Numbered from the stretch's first letter, positions 1 to 10,649 are shown. The stretch: 64,000 bases of DNA from Pseudeuparius sepicola (GCA_963920635.1 OY987299.1:26242901-26306900), one strand, 5' to 3'. Notes: a model not told the origin generated them from the sequence alone. Translations and numbers: made by a program.

Positions 1-90
1 TCACAGCATTTCTCTGTCGGTGTGCGACGCATCATTGTCGGATTGCTCTTTCTTATAGCAGAACATATAAAACAACCAGCAGTTGATCAT

Positions 91-230
91 ATTAGGGGAA
101 CAGAAGTCAGACATATTGGGGGAATAGAAGTCAGACATATTGAGGGAATAGAAGTCAGCCATATTGGGGGAATAGAAGTCAGCCATATTGGGGGAATAGA
201 AGTCGGCCATATTGGGGAGATATAAGTCAG
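91..230. repeat. 24-bp minisatellite, about six copies
   Basis: About six head-to-tail copies of a 24-bp unit (consensus ATTGGGGGAATAGAAGTCAG followed by CCAT) lie here, with units starting at 91, 115, 139, 163, 187 and a decayed one at 211. Because the unit is a multiple of three it gives open frames on both strands, which I do not regard as genes. It lies in the presumed terminal region of the Polinton, and tandem repeats close to the termini are a known habit of these elements. Confidence 0.9.
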
Positions 231-526
231 AGGCGTATCCGAGAAAATCAATTCATAAATACAGAGTAGTATTAGTAAATAGTGTGTGGTAAGCACAAGC
301 AGCTTTGACTCCTCCTGGGATTCTTTATTTAAGATACTAGCACAATTTACAAAAATGCACATTCCACGGCACGGTAATATCTCTCATACAACCAAATAAG
401 AACTGCTCAAACGCTCCGACACTGCATCCATTTGACAGAATCTATTCCCAAATGGCGGCTGCGCGAACAGGTGCGCAGAATTTTCCCCCATGGGAAGTAA
501 TACTGCTGGTTGTTTTATATACTCTG

Positions 527-805
527 TGTCGGGGGGTGTCTCGTAGTGGGCTGTAGACTGGTCCGGAGGGGGTAAAATGGAAACAACTCGCACTATAGAC
601 TCGTATATTCGCCGACTTTTGCAGAGCCACCATCCACCGGTCGATGCTCAATGATGGCGGCAGGCGACTTCTTCTCTCTCTCTCTATCGGGGAAAAGACC
701 GACGTTGGGCGGCGTTGCGCGTTCAGCAGTTCGAACTTGATTTGCAACGCGCCTAAAACTAAGACTAAATCTAAATCTAAACACATCATGCCGTATGCGG
801 CAACA
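527..805 (-). repeat. 3' LTR of the BEL/Pao element
   Basis: This is the 279-bp partner of the LTR at 6486-6764, preceded at 522-526 by the target duplication CTCTG. The bases just inside it (806-818) form a short purine-rich tract when read on the minus strand, the expected position of the polypurine primer. Confidence 0.95.
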
Positions 806-908
806 TCCCGCCGGCCTTGAAATTTTAGTAGATTTCAACAAACTATAAATAAATACACTCAGAAACATAAAAGCCCTTGGCTAAGTCACATCCGGGAAAA
901 GCAAAAAC

Positions 909-3900
909 TTAAATAGGTAACACGCACACCTTGTTCACAGAGCGTCTCGTTACACTTTTGTCGTTGAATCGGAGAGTCACCACTCTGGTGACGTTGTCTT
1001 CTCCTGGGTGGAGTGCTACGACTCGCGCCGTCTTCCAGTGAAGCGGTGGAAGATTATCTTCCTTCACCAAAACTAAGCTGCCGACGTTCAACAGCTGTCC
1101 TGTCTCTTGACGCCATTTGAGTCGAGTTTGGAGCTCAGAGATATATTCTCGGCTCCAACGCTGCCAAAACTGTTGTACTGCTTGTTGCTGTCGCTTGTAT
1201 CGGTCGAGACGGTTTTCGGGAATAGGAGTAAAATCAGGTTCGGGTATAGAGGTCAAAGGGCGGCCAATTAGGAAATGACTGGGTGTCAATGGGGAGTAGT
1301 CGTCAGGACTAGTGGAGAGTGGACTTAGCGGCCTCGAGTTCAATACCGCCTCTATCTGCGTTAATATAGTCACAAAGTCCTCGAAGTGTAAATGTTCTTT
1401 ACCTATAACTCTTTTGAGGTGGTGCTTAATGCTCTTGACTCCGGCCTCCCACAAGCCTCCGAAATTTGGTGACCGCGGTGGTATAAACTTCCACTCAACA
1501 GTTTCCTCGGACAGGGACCTAGTTATCGAATTTTTCTCGCGTTTTAAAAACTTAATCATTTCAGCGTTCGCTCCGACAAACGTAGTCCCATTATCAGAGA
1601 AGACTCTAGAGGGTTTTCCTCTTCTCGCCATGAATCTTTTGAAACATGCCAAAAAAGCTTGGCTGGTTAAATCAGTGACAACCTCCAAATGCACAGCCTT
1701 AACCGACATGCATACGAAAATACAAACCCAACCTTTAATCAATACCGGCCTCCTCGTTTTTCTATCCTTCAAGAGAAAGGGTCCAGCGTAGTCACAACCT
1801 ACGTTAACGAAAGGTGCAAATTGATTTACTCGTTCGGGAGGTAGATCACCCATTAAGTACTCGCAAGTTTTCGGCTTCACCTTATAACAAACCAAACATC
1901 CATGAACTATGTTTCTAGCCAAGTTTCGTCCTGAAACGGGCCAAAAATTCTCTCGAATAGCGTATAGAAGCTGCTGAGGCCCACATTGGAATAGCCTGTT
2001 ATGCTCACTTGTGAACAAAAGTCGCGTCAAATTGTGTTTACTATCTAGTATGATCGGATGTTTTTTGCCGTAATCGATGTTTGCCTTCGAAAGTCGACCA
2101 CCTACTCTAATTATTCCCCGCGAATCAAAAAAAGGATTTAAGGCCAAAATACTGCTTGATTTACTTATAGATCCGCCTGTTTTTAAATCGCGAATTTCCT
2201 TGGAAAAGGAATGTTTTTGTGAGAGTTTAGCCAACTCCTCAAGCGCGTCGCCTAATTCGTTCACACTCAAAGGACCATCGAGTCGATTATCAGAGTTTCT
2301 GATATTATTGATAAATCGTTTGCAATAGGCATATACTCGCTTCAACTTACTCAACGATGAAAATCTCGAAAAAATGTCAAATTCTTCAATAACGGTGGTC
2401 GCAGTGGCCACAACCTTCCGCTCCGGAATAGATTCTATGTCCGAAGATTTCTCGGAATTTTCCCATTCATGTTCCGACAATTCTAGCCAGAACGGCCCGT
2501 GCCACCAAATTTTGCTATCTAACATTTCCGCCGCAGTCATACCGCGTGATATGAGGTCCGCAGGATTGTTCTGGGAACTCACGTGTCGCCAATTATCCTT
2601 TTCGCTTAAGCCTTGAATCGTACTAACCCTATTCGCGACGAACGTTTTCCACTTATCCGGACTACCTTGTATCCAGTGCCACACAATCAGGGAATCAGTC
2701 CAATAAAAGGATCGCTCGCAAGTCATGTCCATAGAATTTCTAGCTCTTTTAGCTAATTTCGCACCTAATGTAGCTGCGCACAGCTCTAGTCGCGGTACGG
2801 TTAGCTGTTTTATCGGAGCCACCTTGCTTTTGGCACACAACAATCGTGTGGTAACTTCGCTCTCGCTAGTTTTGCTTCTGATATACACACACGCACCATA
2901 ACCTTTTTCGGACGCGTCAGTAAAAGTGTGTAGTTCGCAGTAATTCGCGTTTTCACGTAGGACACATCTTGATATTCGTAGTTCATTAAGAGCGCTTAAA
3001 TCGGCGCAGAAACTCAACCAATTTTCGCGAATCGATTTCGGAACTGGTTGGTCCCATTCCAAATTCTCTCGCCACAATGCTTGGAGAAGCATTTTTGCCC
3101 GAATGACTACTGGCCCTACTAAACCCATTGGGTCGAAAATTTGACTAACAGTAGACAAAATCGATCTTTTCGAAACTACATTTGACCTATCGATTAAAAG
3201 AGCTATATGATATGCCATCGTGTCCGATTTAGCATTCCAGTAAATTCCTAATGTTTTGTTCTGCTCGCCTTCGCCAATGTGAAGAATGCTAACGTCTAAA
3301 TTACTATTTACTTGAAATTGTTCGCAAAGTCGTTCGTCATTCGACAGCCATTTTCGTAACTCAAAACCCCCACTCGCTAATATGTTCGAAACTTCTCGCT
3401 GTAACCTTAAAAGTTCGACTTGTGAATCGTGCCCCGCTAGCAGATCGTCCACATAAAAACTATTCGCTATAATCTTACTGGCTTCGGGATGCTCCGTTTC
3501 ATTTTGTATTGCTAATTCTAACAAACAACGCGTAGCTAGATATGCAGATGCAGAAACACCGTAAGTTAACGTCAACAACTCGAAACATTTTAGGTCGTCA
3601 CTAGGGTTAGCTCGCCAAAATATTCTTTGGTATCTCGTTTGAGCAGGATCTACTAAAACTTGTCTATACATTTTTACAATATCCGCATTCATAACAAAAG
3701 CGTATTTTCTAAACCGTAAAAGAATGTCAAAAAGTTCGCTTTGAACCATCGCTCCCGAAAGATGAACATCATTCAAGGATAAGTCGCTATCTGTTTTGGC
3801 CGAGCAATCGAAAACTATTCTACATTTGGTTGTGACACTATCTTCTTTTAGAACAGCTCGATGAGGCATGTAGTACGCGGTACCATCCTCTAGCGATTCT

Positions 3901-4502
3901 ATATTCACGGACAATTCTTTCATGTGACCTAATCGCGCGTATTCTGACATAAATTCCGCATATTGTTTTCTCAAACCTTCGTCTTTTGCCAATTTTCTTT
4001 CTAATTTACTAAATCTGTGTATCGCCATTTCCTTGGAATTTCCTAGGTTCTCTACTTCTTGCTTAAAAGGAATTTGGACAATAAAACGCCCAGTTCCATC
4101 TCTTCGAACAGTTTTCGTGAAGTGTTTTCCGCAGAAATCATCTCTTTTTTCAATTTTCTCGCATTCCTCGACTTCCCAAAATTTTGTTACCGCTTCGTCG
4201 AGTGCTAAAGGCCTATCTATACACAGATGAGAAACTATGTGTTTTTGCCCAAACATCGTTCTGAAAAGAGGTCCGCCTAACACCCATCCCAACTTGGTGT
4301 TTTGCAATACGAGATCGTTGCCTAAGTCTATCTGATTCATTAGTAAAAGGCTATAAAATAGCTCTCCGCCTATTAAAATATCGATTTCGCCTCTTTCGTA
4401 AAATTTAGGATCGGACATAACAATATTGGGGGTATTTTTATCGCAGAAGGATTGAATGATTGCGTGGGTATTTGCTTGGTTACCCTTCCTAAAATCAAGC
4501 AA
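909..4502 (-). CDS. BEL/Pao Pol: protease end, reverse transcriptase, RNase H, integrase
   Basis: This open frame of nearly 1,200 codons carries in order: the tail of the protease, a Pao-type reverse transcriptase with the YVDD active site (near 3,450), an RNase H region, an integrase zinc-binding segment, an integrase core, and a C-terminal DUF5641-type domain. The integrase core shows catalytic Asp in VGCDYAGPF (near 1,790), Asp in FSDNGTTF (near 1,590) and Glu in LWEAGVKS (near 1,445). The first codon of the frame is not ATG, so expression depends on reading from gag across a frame change. No internal stops are seen, in keeping with a recent insertion. The protein would copy the element's RNA and insert it into the host genome. 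Confidence 0.9.
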   Translation of the reverse strand: MLDFRKGNQANTHAIIQSFCDKNTPNIVMSDPKFYERGEIDILIGGELFYSLLLMNQIDLGNDLVLQNTKLGWVLGGPLFRTMFGQKHIVSHLCIDRPLALDEAVTKFWEVEECEKIEKRDDFCGKHFTKTVRRDGTGRFIVQIPFKQEVENLGNSKEMAIHRFSKLERKLAKDEGLRKQYAEFMSEYARLGHMKELSVNIESLEDGTAYYMPHRAVLKEDSVTTKCRIVFDCSAKTDSDLSLNDVHLSGAMVQSELFDILLRFRKYAFVMNADIVKMYRQVLVDPAQTRYQRIFWRANPSDDLKCFELLTLTYGVSASAYLATRCLLELAIQNETEHPEASKIIANSFYVDDLLAGHDSQVELLRLQREVSNILASGGFELRKWLSNDERLCEQFQVNSNLDVSILHIGEGEQNKTLGIYWNAKSDTMAYHIALLIDRSNVVSKRSILSTVSQIFDPMGLVGPVVIRAKMLLQALWRENLEWDQPVPKSIRENWLSFCADLSALNELRISRCVLRENANYCELHTFTDASEKGYGACVYIRSKTSESEVTTRLLCAKSKVAPIKQLTVPRLELCAATLGAKLAKRARNSMDMTCERSFYWTDSLIVWHWIQGSPDKWKTFVANRVSTIQGLSEKDNWRHVSSQNNPADLISRGMTAAEMLDSKIWWHGPFWLELSEHEWENSEKSSDIESIPERKVVATATTVIEEFDIFSRFSSLSKLKRVYAYCKRFINNIRNSDNRLDGPLSVNELGDALEELAKLSQKHSFSKEIRDLKTGGSISKSSSILALNPFFDSRGIIRVGGRLSKANIDYGKKHPIILDSKHNLTRLLFTSEHNRLFQCGPQQLLYAIRENFWPVSGRNLARNIVHGCLVCYKVKPKTCEYLMGDLPPERVNQFAPFVNVGCDYAGPFLLKDRKTRRPVLIKGWVCIFVCMSVKAVHLEVVTDLTSQAFLACFKRFMARRGKPSRVFSDNGTTFVGANAEMIKFLKREKNSITRSLSEETVEWKFIPPRSPNFGGLWEAGVKSIKHHLKRVIGKEHLHFEDFVTILTQIEAVLNSRPLSPLSTSPDDYSPLTPSHFLIGRPLTSIPEPDFTPIPENRLDRYKRQQQAVQQFWQRWSREYISELQTRLKWRQETGQLLNVGSLVLVKEDNLPPLHWKTARVVALHPGEDNVTRVVTLRFNDKSVTRRSVNKVCVLPI

Positions 4503-6238
4503 GAAATTTCTTTAGAATAATTCAAAAATCGTGACGTTATGATAACAGTTGCCTTGTAATTTGCCGGGGTTACAAAGTGATCGCCAACTCCAGAAATCGC
4601 GTAATTCACCGGCTGTTTACATAAACCTAATTTTTCACACAAGCTTTCCTTTATAAAAGAGCTCTGGGACCCTGGGTCTAGCAATACTCTCGCAATACAT
4701 ATCCTACCGTCCTTATTTTGCACGTTTACTAGAGCTGTCGCTAGCATTGTGCAAGGCTCCTCCGAATCGTCGCATTTGGCACCGCCGTAGGCCCCGCCGC
4801 CGGCCTTGCGCGCGCTACCCGCAAAAAACTGTTCGTTTTCCTCGCAACTTTCGCATATCAGAGATCCCTGCGTTGCTACTATAGAGACCGGCCCGTTCCC
4901 GCCCGAAAGCCGGGGTTTTTCGTCGTCGTCACCGGCATGCGCGGCGACCGGTGCGGCCTGGGGCCTACTACGTTCGCTCGCGGCCGTGTTTACGACCTTT
5001 TCGCGATGTAATAACGAGTTGTGCATTTGATTGCACTTTTTGCAACCTGGCCTGTCGCAATTTTCAACCATGTGATTTGGATTAAAACAGTTGAGGCACA
5101 GATTCAGCTTTCGCACATTCGAATACCGCTCATCGCGCGTCAAGTTATTGAACGCTTCGCATTTGAAAATCGTGTGATTTTTTTGACAGAAGTAACAAGA
5201 TAAATTCGACCTTTGGCTGGTCAAAAAAGCTTGCGTCCGCTGTGTTTTGAATCTCGAATCCTTGTCGCGATTATCGATTTTTTCGCGGTTCTGTGTTCGG
5301 TGTAGTTCCAATCTTTGGAGCAAATCGCACTTATCTTTTAAAAACAATCGCATTTCGGACATTGTGGGAAGTTCGCCTGCTATTTTAACAGCTTCCCAAT
5401 CGCGTTTCGTTCGACTATCGAATTTAGAAACTAACAAGTGTATAACTAACACATCCCAGGTATCGGTTTTAACGCCTAAATTTTCTAAACATCTCAAATT
5501 TTTATTAAAAGTTTCGTGTAATTTTCGCAAATCTGTATGCGCTTCTTTCGTTAACGTGGGTGCGTCAAATAACCCTTGTATATAGTTGAAAACTATGATT
5601 TCTTTATTTTCGTATCTGTCGACCAAGGCATCCCAAGCTACTTGGTAGTTGTCACCAGTTTTGGGAATCGAATCGATGACTTGGGCCGCTTCGCCGTCGA
5701 GCGAACACCGGAGGTAGTGTATCTTTTGGGTATCATCTAAGCATCTATTATTGTGCACAACTGACAAGAACGTGTCCCGGAAATCCAGCCACCCATCCAA
5801 GGAACCGTGGAACTTTGGGATGGTCATTGGCGGTAGCTTAGACGGCATAGACATGATCGAAAAATCGTGCGACATATTCGCGTTCGCGTTTCGCGGGTTA
5901 CTGTTAATTGATTCTCTAATCGCATCGTGTTTCGAAATGATTGTGGTAATTTTCGCTACTAAATCAAAATAGTTCGTCTCAAAATTCTCGCGTTCTAGAA
6001 CCTCTCTGTCTACTTCTTCGCTGCTCGCGCCATTTGTCTGTAAATGGTATTCAATATCGCCTTGTATTTTACAAAAATCGCTGTAGACAGGTTCCAATCT
6101 AGCTAGTCGTAACTTTAGCTGAACAATATCGCTTTCGGTGGGAGCACCTTCGTCAATCGCATTAAAAAATTTCAACATTCGCGTCAAATTCGCTTTAACC
6201 TGACCTCGCTTGAATCTTAACTGTGTTAAGTCTTCCAT
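4373..6238 (-). CDS. BEL/Pao Gag with start of the protease
   Basis: This is the structural polyprotein of the retrotransposon. I place the start at the ATG at 6238, because the frame upstream of it is leader and LTR sequence. The N-terminal part is a helical DUF1759-type region. The middle contains the gag segment common in BEL elements. Two zinc knuckles follow (CYFCQKNHTIFKC, then a second Cys-rich segment with CLNCFNPNHMVENC), which bind the RNA genome. Near the end is the aspartic protease motif LLDPGSQSSFI, with Pro where many relatives have Ser. The frame stops at 4373, inside the protease. The pol frame overlaps it by 130 bases in a frame offset consistent with -1. BEL elements usually have one continuous gag-pol ORF, so this may be a lesion rather than a programmed shift. 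Confidence 0.85.
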   Translation of the reverse strand: MEDLTQLRFKRGQVKANLTRMLKFFNAIDEGAPTESDIVQLKLRLARLEPVYSDFCKIQGDIEYHLQTNGASSEEVDREVLERENFETNYFDLVAKITTIISKHDAIRESINSNPRNANANMSHDFSIMSMPSKLPPMTIPKFHGSLDGWLDFRDTFLSVVHNNRCLDDTQKIHYLRCSLDGEAAQVIDSIPKTGDNYQVAWDALVDRYENKEIIVFNYIQGLFDAPTLTKEAHTDLRKLHETFNKNLRCLENLGVKTDTWDVLVIHLLVSKFDSRTKRDWEAVKIAGELPTMSEMRLFLKDKCDLLQRLELHRTQNREKIDNRDKDSRFKTQRTQAFLTSQRSNLSCYFCQKNHTIFKCEAFNNLTRDERYSNVRKLNLCLNCFNPNHMVENCDRPGCKKCNQMHNSLLHREKVVNTAASERSRPQAAPVAAHAGDDDEKPRLSGGNGPVSIVATQGSLICESCEENEQFFAGSARKAGGGAYGGAKCDDSEEPCTMLATALVNVQNKDGRICIARVLLDPGSQSSFIKESLCEKLGLCKQPVNYAISGVGDHFVTPANYKATVIITSRFLNYSKEISCLILGRVTKQIPTQSFNPSAIKIPPILLCPILNFTKEAKSIF

Positions 6239-6485
6239 CTCGTCGGATGTTCGTACGCCAACGACAGTACAGGCTATACAAAACTCAAAAACCACTAAAA
6301 TCAAGGAAATCGGAAAGGACTCACGGAATCCGTCTTCGTGTTCGCTGTCTACGGCCTGGGTGGTAGGATCGTCGTCCCTCCAACCGCCGTGTCGCTCGCC
6401 CCGTGTGAAACCGCCGCCGTTGTCGATCGCTCGTTCGTTGTTTCTTCTCAAATTACCCTGCCTCCATGCGGGTCGAAGGTCCAGA

Positions 6486-6764
6486 TGTCGGGGGGTGTCT
6501 CGTAGTGGGCTGTAGACTGGTCCGGAGGGGGTAAAATGGAAACAACTCGCACTATAGACTCGTATATTCGCCGACTTTTGCAGAGCCACCATCCACCGGT
6601 CGATGCTCAATGATGGCGGCAGGCGACTTCTTCTCTCTCTCTCTATCGGGGAAAAGACCGACGTTGGGCGGCGTTGCGCGTTCAGCAGTTCGAACTTGAT
6701 TTGCAACGCGCCTAAAACTAAGACTAAATCTAAATCTAAACACATCATGCCGTATGCGGCAACA
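6486..6764 (-). repeat. 5' LTR of the BEL/Pao element
   Basis: This 279-bp LTR is the upstream one because the element runs on the minus strand. It matches 527-805 throughout. The right boundary is fixed by the CTCTG duplication at 6765-6769. It lies about 70 bp upstream of the Polinton polymerase start codon and is divergent from it, so it could affect that promoter. Confidence 0.95.
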
Positions 6765-6776
6765 CTCTGCTTATAG

Positions 6777-6820
6777 TATATAGGTTGCGGTGCCGCAGAT
6801 GCTAGACATACTGCTTCAGT
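6777..6820 (+). promoter_or_regulatory. Possible polB promoter (TATA and TCAGT initiator)
   Basis: A TATATA stretch starts at 6777 and a TCAGT initiator lies at 6816-6820, 14 bases before the polymerase ATG. The spacing (about 41 bases to the initiator A) is longer than the usual 30, so only the initiator is convincing. The BEL LTR ends only 12 bases upstream of the TATA stretch. Confidence 0.35.
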
Positions 6821-6833
6821 GCTTTGCTGCAAG

Positions 6834-9800
6834 ATGGTTGTAGAAAGTGAAATATCTGCAGTCAGTGACAAAACTGTCAAAGTTTGTGAGAAAGCGTTTA
6901 ATACGCTAAATGGTGGTAGTTCAGCTGTACATTCACAAGTATCGCAATGTTGGCAACAACATTTAAAATTGACAATACGACAACATTACTCAGCGCTTCG
7001 ATGTAACTTTAACCATGGTACTATATCCAAGTTGCATGCCAATTTGCAACATTTGAAAAGACTTCAACTATACTTCAAAACGTTGAACAAAACTGGTGCC
7101 GGAAAACGTCACAATAGAAGTGTACGAGTTAAATGGTTGGACGTTCAGGCAGCGTTCCAGAATCGAATTCGCACAGGTTTGATAGTGAATATGAGACATA
7201 TTGACATATGGCAGTTTTTTGATGATGCATTTATCCTCTTTAAATATCGTATAACTCGAATATTAAATGCTTTTCACATTGTCAAGTGGTTTCAAGATAA
7301 TGTTGTTGATGCACTCATAAAAAAGATTGAAGATTATCATCAACATGGGTCTGGTTGCAGGTTACGTAAAATATTAAGTTTAAATATTAACGTCAATAAA
7401 TATGAGATTGGGAACGGGGCTTCATATCTACCACTCCCTGTGGAAATTTATAAAAAACGTTCGTGTATCAATGTAAAAAACGATGATGAAGCTTGCTTTT
7501 TTTTGGAGCGTTATTTCCGCACTCTATCCGATTAACTCTAAAAACCATGCTGATCGCACTAATTCATACCCGCTTTACAATCAGTTATTAAAATTAGATG
7601 GTATCGATTTACCAATGAAAATACCTCAAATATCGAAATTCGAACAGATGAATGACATTTCTGTGAATGTGTATATTTTGGAGCTGGTATGTGAGGCTCC
7701 GCGTAAATTTATCACTTCCCCAGCTCGATTAACTAAAAATAAAATGGCCCGTCATGTAAATCTACTTCTAATTCAAAACCATTATTATTTGAAAACTAGC
7801 GATTTTGACGTTCCACCTGTAGATGATTCGAATATCGATATAAAATATCATTATTGTTGGATTAAAGATTTATCTAGACTGATTTCGAAACAGTCAAGCA
7901 AACATAATGGTCGAAAATTTATATGTGAAAGATGCCTAAATTACTTTACATCTGACGCTAAATTAGAGAAGCATACAGTTTATTGCGAGCAAATAAATAA
8001 CTGTAAAATCGAGTTTCTGAAAGAGAAGTTTATCGAATTTAAAAATTTTGTTCATAAAGAACGCACTCCATTCGTTTTGTATGCAGATTTTGAAGCAATT
8101 CTAAAACCATGTGGAGATTCTAATGATACACTGAAAACTGACAAATATCAAAAACATGAAGCATTCAGTGCTGGATATTATTTCAAGTGCTCCTTTGATA
8201 ACTCACTCTCTTTCTACAAAGGTTATCGCGGAGTCGATTGTATGGTATGGTTTGCTAGTCAAATGGAGCGAATTGCTAAGTTTGTATCCAGCAAATTGAA
8301 ACATGTTGAACCTATGGATGAAACTATAAGCCTTAAAGATGCCACTCCTAACTGTCACATTTGCGAGAAAAAATTTAATGTTAATGACATGATTGTTCGC
8401 GACCACTGCCATCTGACCTCTATATTTCGCGGATATGCACATCAAGCATGCAATTTAAATTACCAGAACTCATTCTTAGTCCCCATAATTTTTCACAATC
8501 TTAGTGGATATGACAGTCACTTTATAATACGAGAACTTGCCAAACGGAATCATGTCACACTACTTCCTGTAAATAATGAAAAATATATTAGCTTTACAAT
8601 ATTTGATAATGAAACAAATATTAAATTTCGGTTTATTGATTCTTTCAAGTTCTTAGCCTTCTCTCTCGACAAACTCACAGCATCTCTAAATACTTTTGAA
8701 AATACTAGAAATGAATTTCCTTCTGAAAATTTTGAGTTGCTAACTAGGAAAGGTGTTTTTTGCTATGATTACATCGATTCAATGGAAAAATTGCAAGAAA
8801 CCTCATTACCACCTATTCAAAATTTCTATAACAAATTAAATGATTATAATATCGATGAAAAAGATTACAATCATGCTCAATTAGTTTGGGAGAGGTTTGG
8901 TATAAAGACTTTGGGTGGGTATTCTGATCTATATTTGAAAAGTGACGTACTTTTGTTGACTGATATATTTGAGCAGTTTAGAACCACTTGTCTTCGAAAT
9001 TATGGTTTAGATCCGGCCTGGTACTATACTTTACCTGGATACAGTTGGGATTGCATGCTTAAATATACGAAATGTAAATTAGAAACCTTCCAAGACAGTG
9101 ATATCTTAATGTTTTTCGAAAGGGGCGTTCGAGGTGGGGTTAGCCAGGTGAGCCACCGCTTTTTTCAGGCCAACAACAAATATATGGAAAATTATGATGT
9201 TAATATGCCGTCAAAATATATTCTTTATGCTGATGTTAATAACCTTTATGGCTGGGCGATGTGTGAACCTCTTCCTTACGGAGGATTTGAGTGGGTGTCT
9301 GATATCGATGTCACAAAGGTTGCTGATGATGCTGATGATGGATATATTTTAGAAGTTGATTTGTCATATCCTGATCATCTTCATAACCTCCATAAAGACC
9401 TTCCGTTCACACCTGAACACTGCAAACCTCCAGGTTCCAAAATAAAAAAGCTCATGACCACTTTCTATGATAAGAACAATTATGTGATTCATTATAGAGC
9501 GCTTAAGCAAGCTTTACAACATGGCTTAATTTTGAAAAAAGTTCATAGAGTTTTGAAATTTAAACAGTCTACCTGGTTAGCTCCCTATATACAGCTCAAT
9601 ACTCATTTAAGAACTGTGACAACGTTGGATTTTGAAAAAACTATAATGAAGCTCATGAATAATGCAATCTACGGTAAAACAATGCAAAACGTTAGAAAGC
9701 ATAGAATTGTTAAACTATTAAGGAAATGGGATGGTAGATATGGTGCGAAAAATTTTATTTCTAGCCCGCGTTTTAGACGTAGTGTAATTTTTGATGAGAA

Positions 9801-10448
9801 CTTAATAAGTGTTGAATTAAATAAGACTAATATTATGTTTGATAAACCTCTGTACGTTGGAATGTCTATCCTAGACATATCCAAAACCTGTGTATACGAA
9901 TTCCACTATGATTTTATGTTGAAAACATTTTCTGATAACTGCTTATTATTATATACTGATACTGATAGTCTAGTGTACGAAGTACGTTGTGAAAATATGT
10001 TCGAAGACGTAATTAAGAAACATATCCATCGGTTTGATACCAGTGACTATCCCGCAGATAATCCATATGGAATTCCACTCGTAAATAAGAAAGTGCCCGG
10101 CTTAATGAAGGATGAATTAAACGGCAGTATCTTGACACATTTCATTGGTCTTAGATCTAAAATGTATACTTATAAAGTTCAAGGAAAAATATGTGTGTTA
10201 AAAAATCAAAAGGTGTCAGGGGTTCCGTTATAGCGAAGCAAATAACATATCAAGACTATTTCGATTGTTTATTTAATAAGAGCGAAAAAATTGTAAATCA
10301 GCGTTCTATACGCTCATTTGCTCATAACGTTTTTAGCATAAGTCAGACTAGGATTGGTTTAAATCCATTTGATGATAAGCGTTTTCTAGTTGATAGTATT
10401 TCAACTATCCCTTGGGGTCATAAAGATGTGTGTAAAGTTGATGAATAA
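6834..10448 (+). pseudogene. Polinton protein-primed family B DNA polymerase, two frame breaks
   Basis: This is the replicative polymerase of the Polinton, predicted to copy the element using a protein primer. I choose the ATG at 6834, 16 bases after a TCAGT motif; the frame upstream has only a GTG. It has an N-terminal region, a C2H2-like finger near 7,920, exonuclease motif YADFEAIL near 8,080, an HNH-like segment (DHCHLT, AHQACN) near 8,400, exonuclease II near 8,490, motif A (DVNNLYGWAM) near 9,230, motif B (NNAIYGKTMQN) near 9,660 and motif C (YTDTDSLVYEV) near 9,955. The frame changes twice: at a run of eight T at 7,497-7,504, and near 10,185-10,195 in an A-rich stretch. All catalytic motifs survive, so the breaks are recent or are homopolymer sequencing errors. 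Confidence 0.88.
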
Positions 10449-10583
10449 GAAAATATATATTTTGCAAATAGTGTTTTACTCCCCCTTCAACTGAAAATGT
10501 ATCCACCCCTACTAACGTCCTAGCCACACCCCATCCCCCACCAGCCGCCTCCTTGCGGACGCACCCCTACCATCCCTAGATTG
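10449..10583. other. C-rich non-coding spacer inside the Polinton
   Basis: This spacer has an AT-rich start and then a strongly C-rich plus strand (runs such as CCACCCC and CCCCCACC), unlike the AT-rich neighbours. A similar C-rich patch lies near the right end of the element (18,529-18,570). No gene is seen in it. Confidence 0.6.
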
Positions 10584-10616
10584 TATATAACTGAGAAATC
10601 CCCATCATTCTTCAGT
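10584..10616 (+). promoter_or_regulatory. TATA box and TCAGT initiator of the CHHC gene
   Basis: TATATAA at 10584-10590 is followed at the canonical spacing by TCAGT at 10612-10616, with the predicted +1 A at 10614 exactly 30 bases from the first T of the TATA box. This is the arthropod RNA polymerase II core promoter arrangement and decides the start codon of the next gene (10650). Confidence 0.75.
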
Positions 10617-10649
10617 CTGATAACCCGCAACATCGACAACAGCATCAGC

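Larger units (their letters stand above)
527..6764 (-). mobile_element. BEL/Pao LTR retrotransposon, full length
   Basis: A 6,238-bp element lies on the minus strand with 279-bp LTRs at both ends. The LTRs begin TG and end CA and look identical base for base, which indicates a recent insertion. Direct 5-bp target duplications CTCTG flank it at 522-526 and 6765-6769. Between the LTRs lie gag and pol with the domain order of BEL/Pao: DUF1759 gag, zinc knuckles, protease, RT/RNase H of the Pao type, and integrase. A candidate primer binding site starting TGG lies two bases inside the 5' LTR (about 6466-6483). I did not identify the tRNA primer. Confidence 0.95.

Noticed and set aside
1..210. Minus-strand frame with MADFYSPN repeats as a gene
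   Set aside because: The repeat unit is 24 bp, so any frame stays open; there is no domain or independent evidence of coding.
91..230. CRISPR-like array
   Set aside because: The 24-bp units are contiguous with no unique spacers, and the host is a eukaryote; this is a minisatellite.
6239..6880. N-terminal extension of Gag through the LTR
   Set aside because: The open frame crosses the leader and the whole 5' LTR; the real start is the ATG at 6238 downstream of the primer binding site.
8203..8445. Antisense frames within polB (also 9,669-9,884)
   Set aside because: They are shadows of a clearly conserved polymerase on the other strand.
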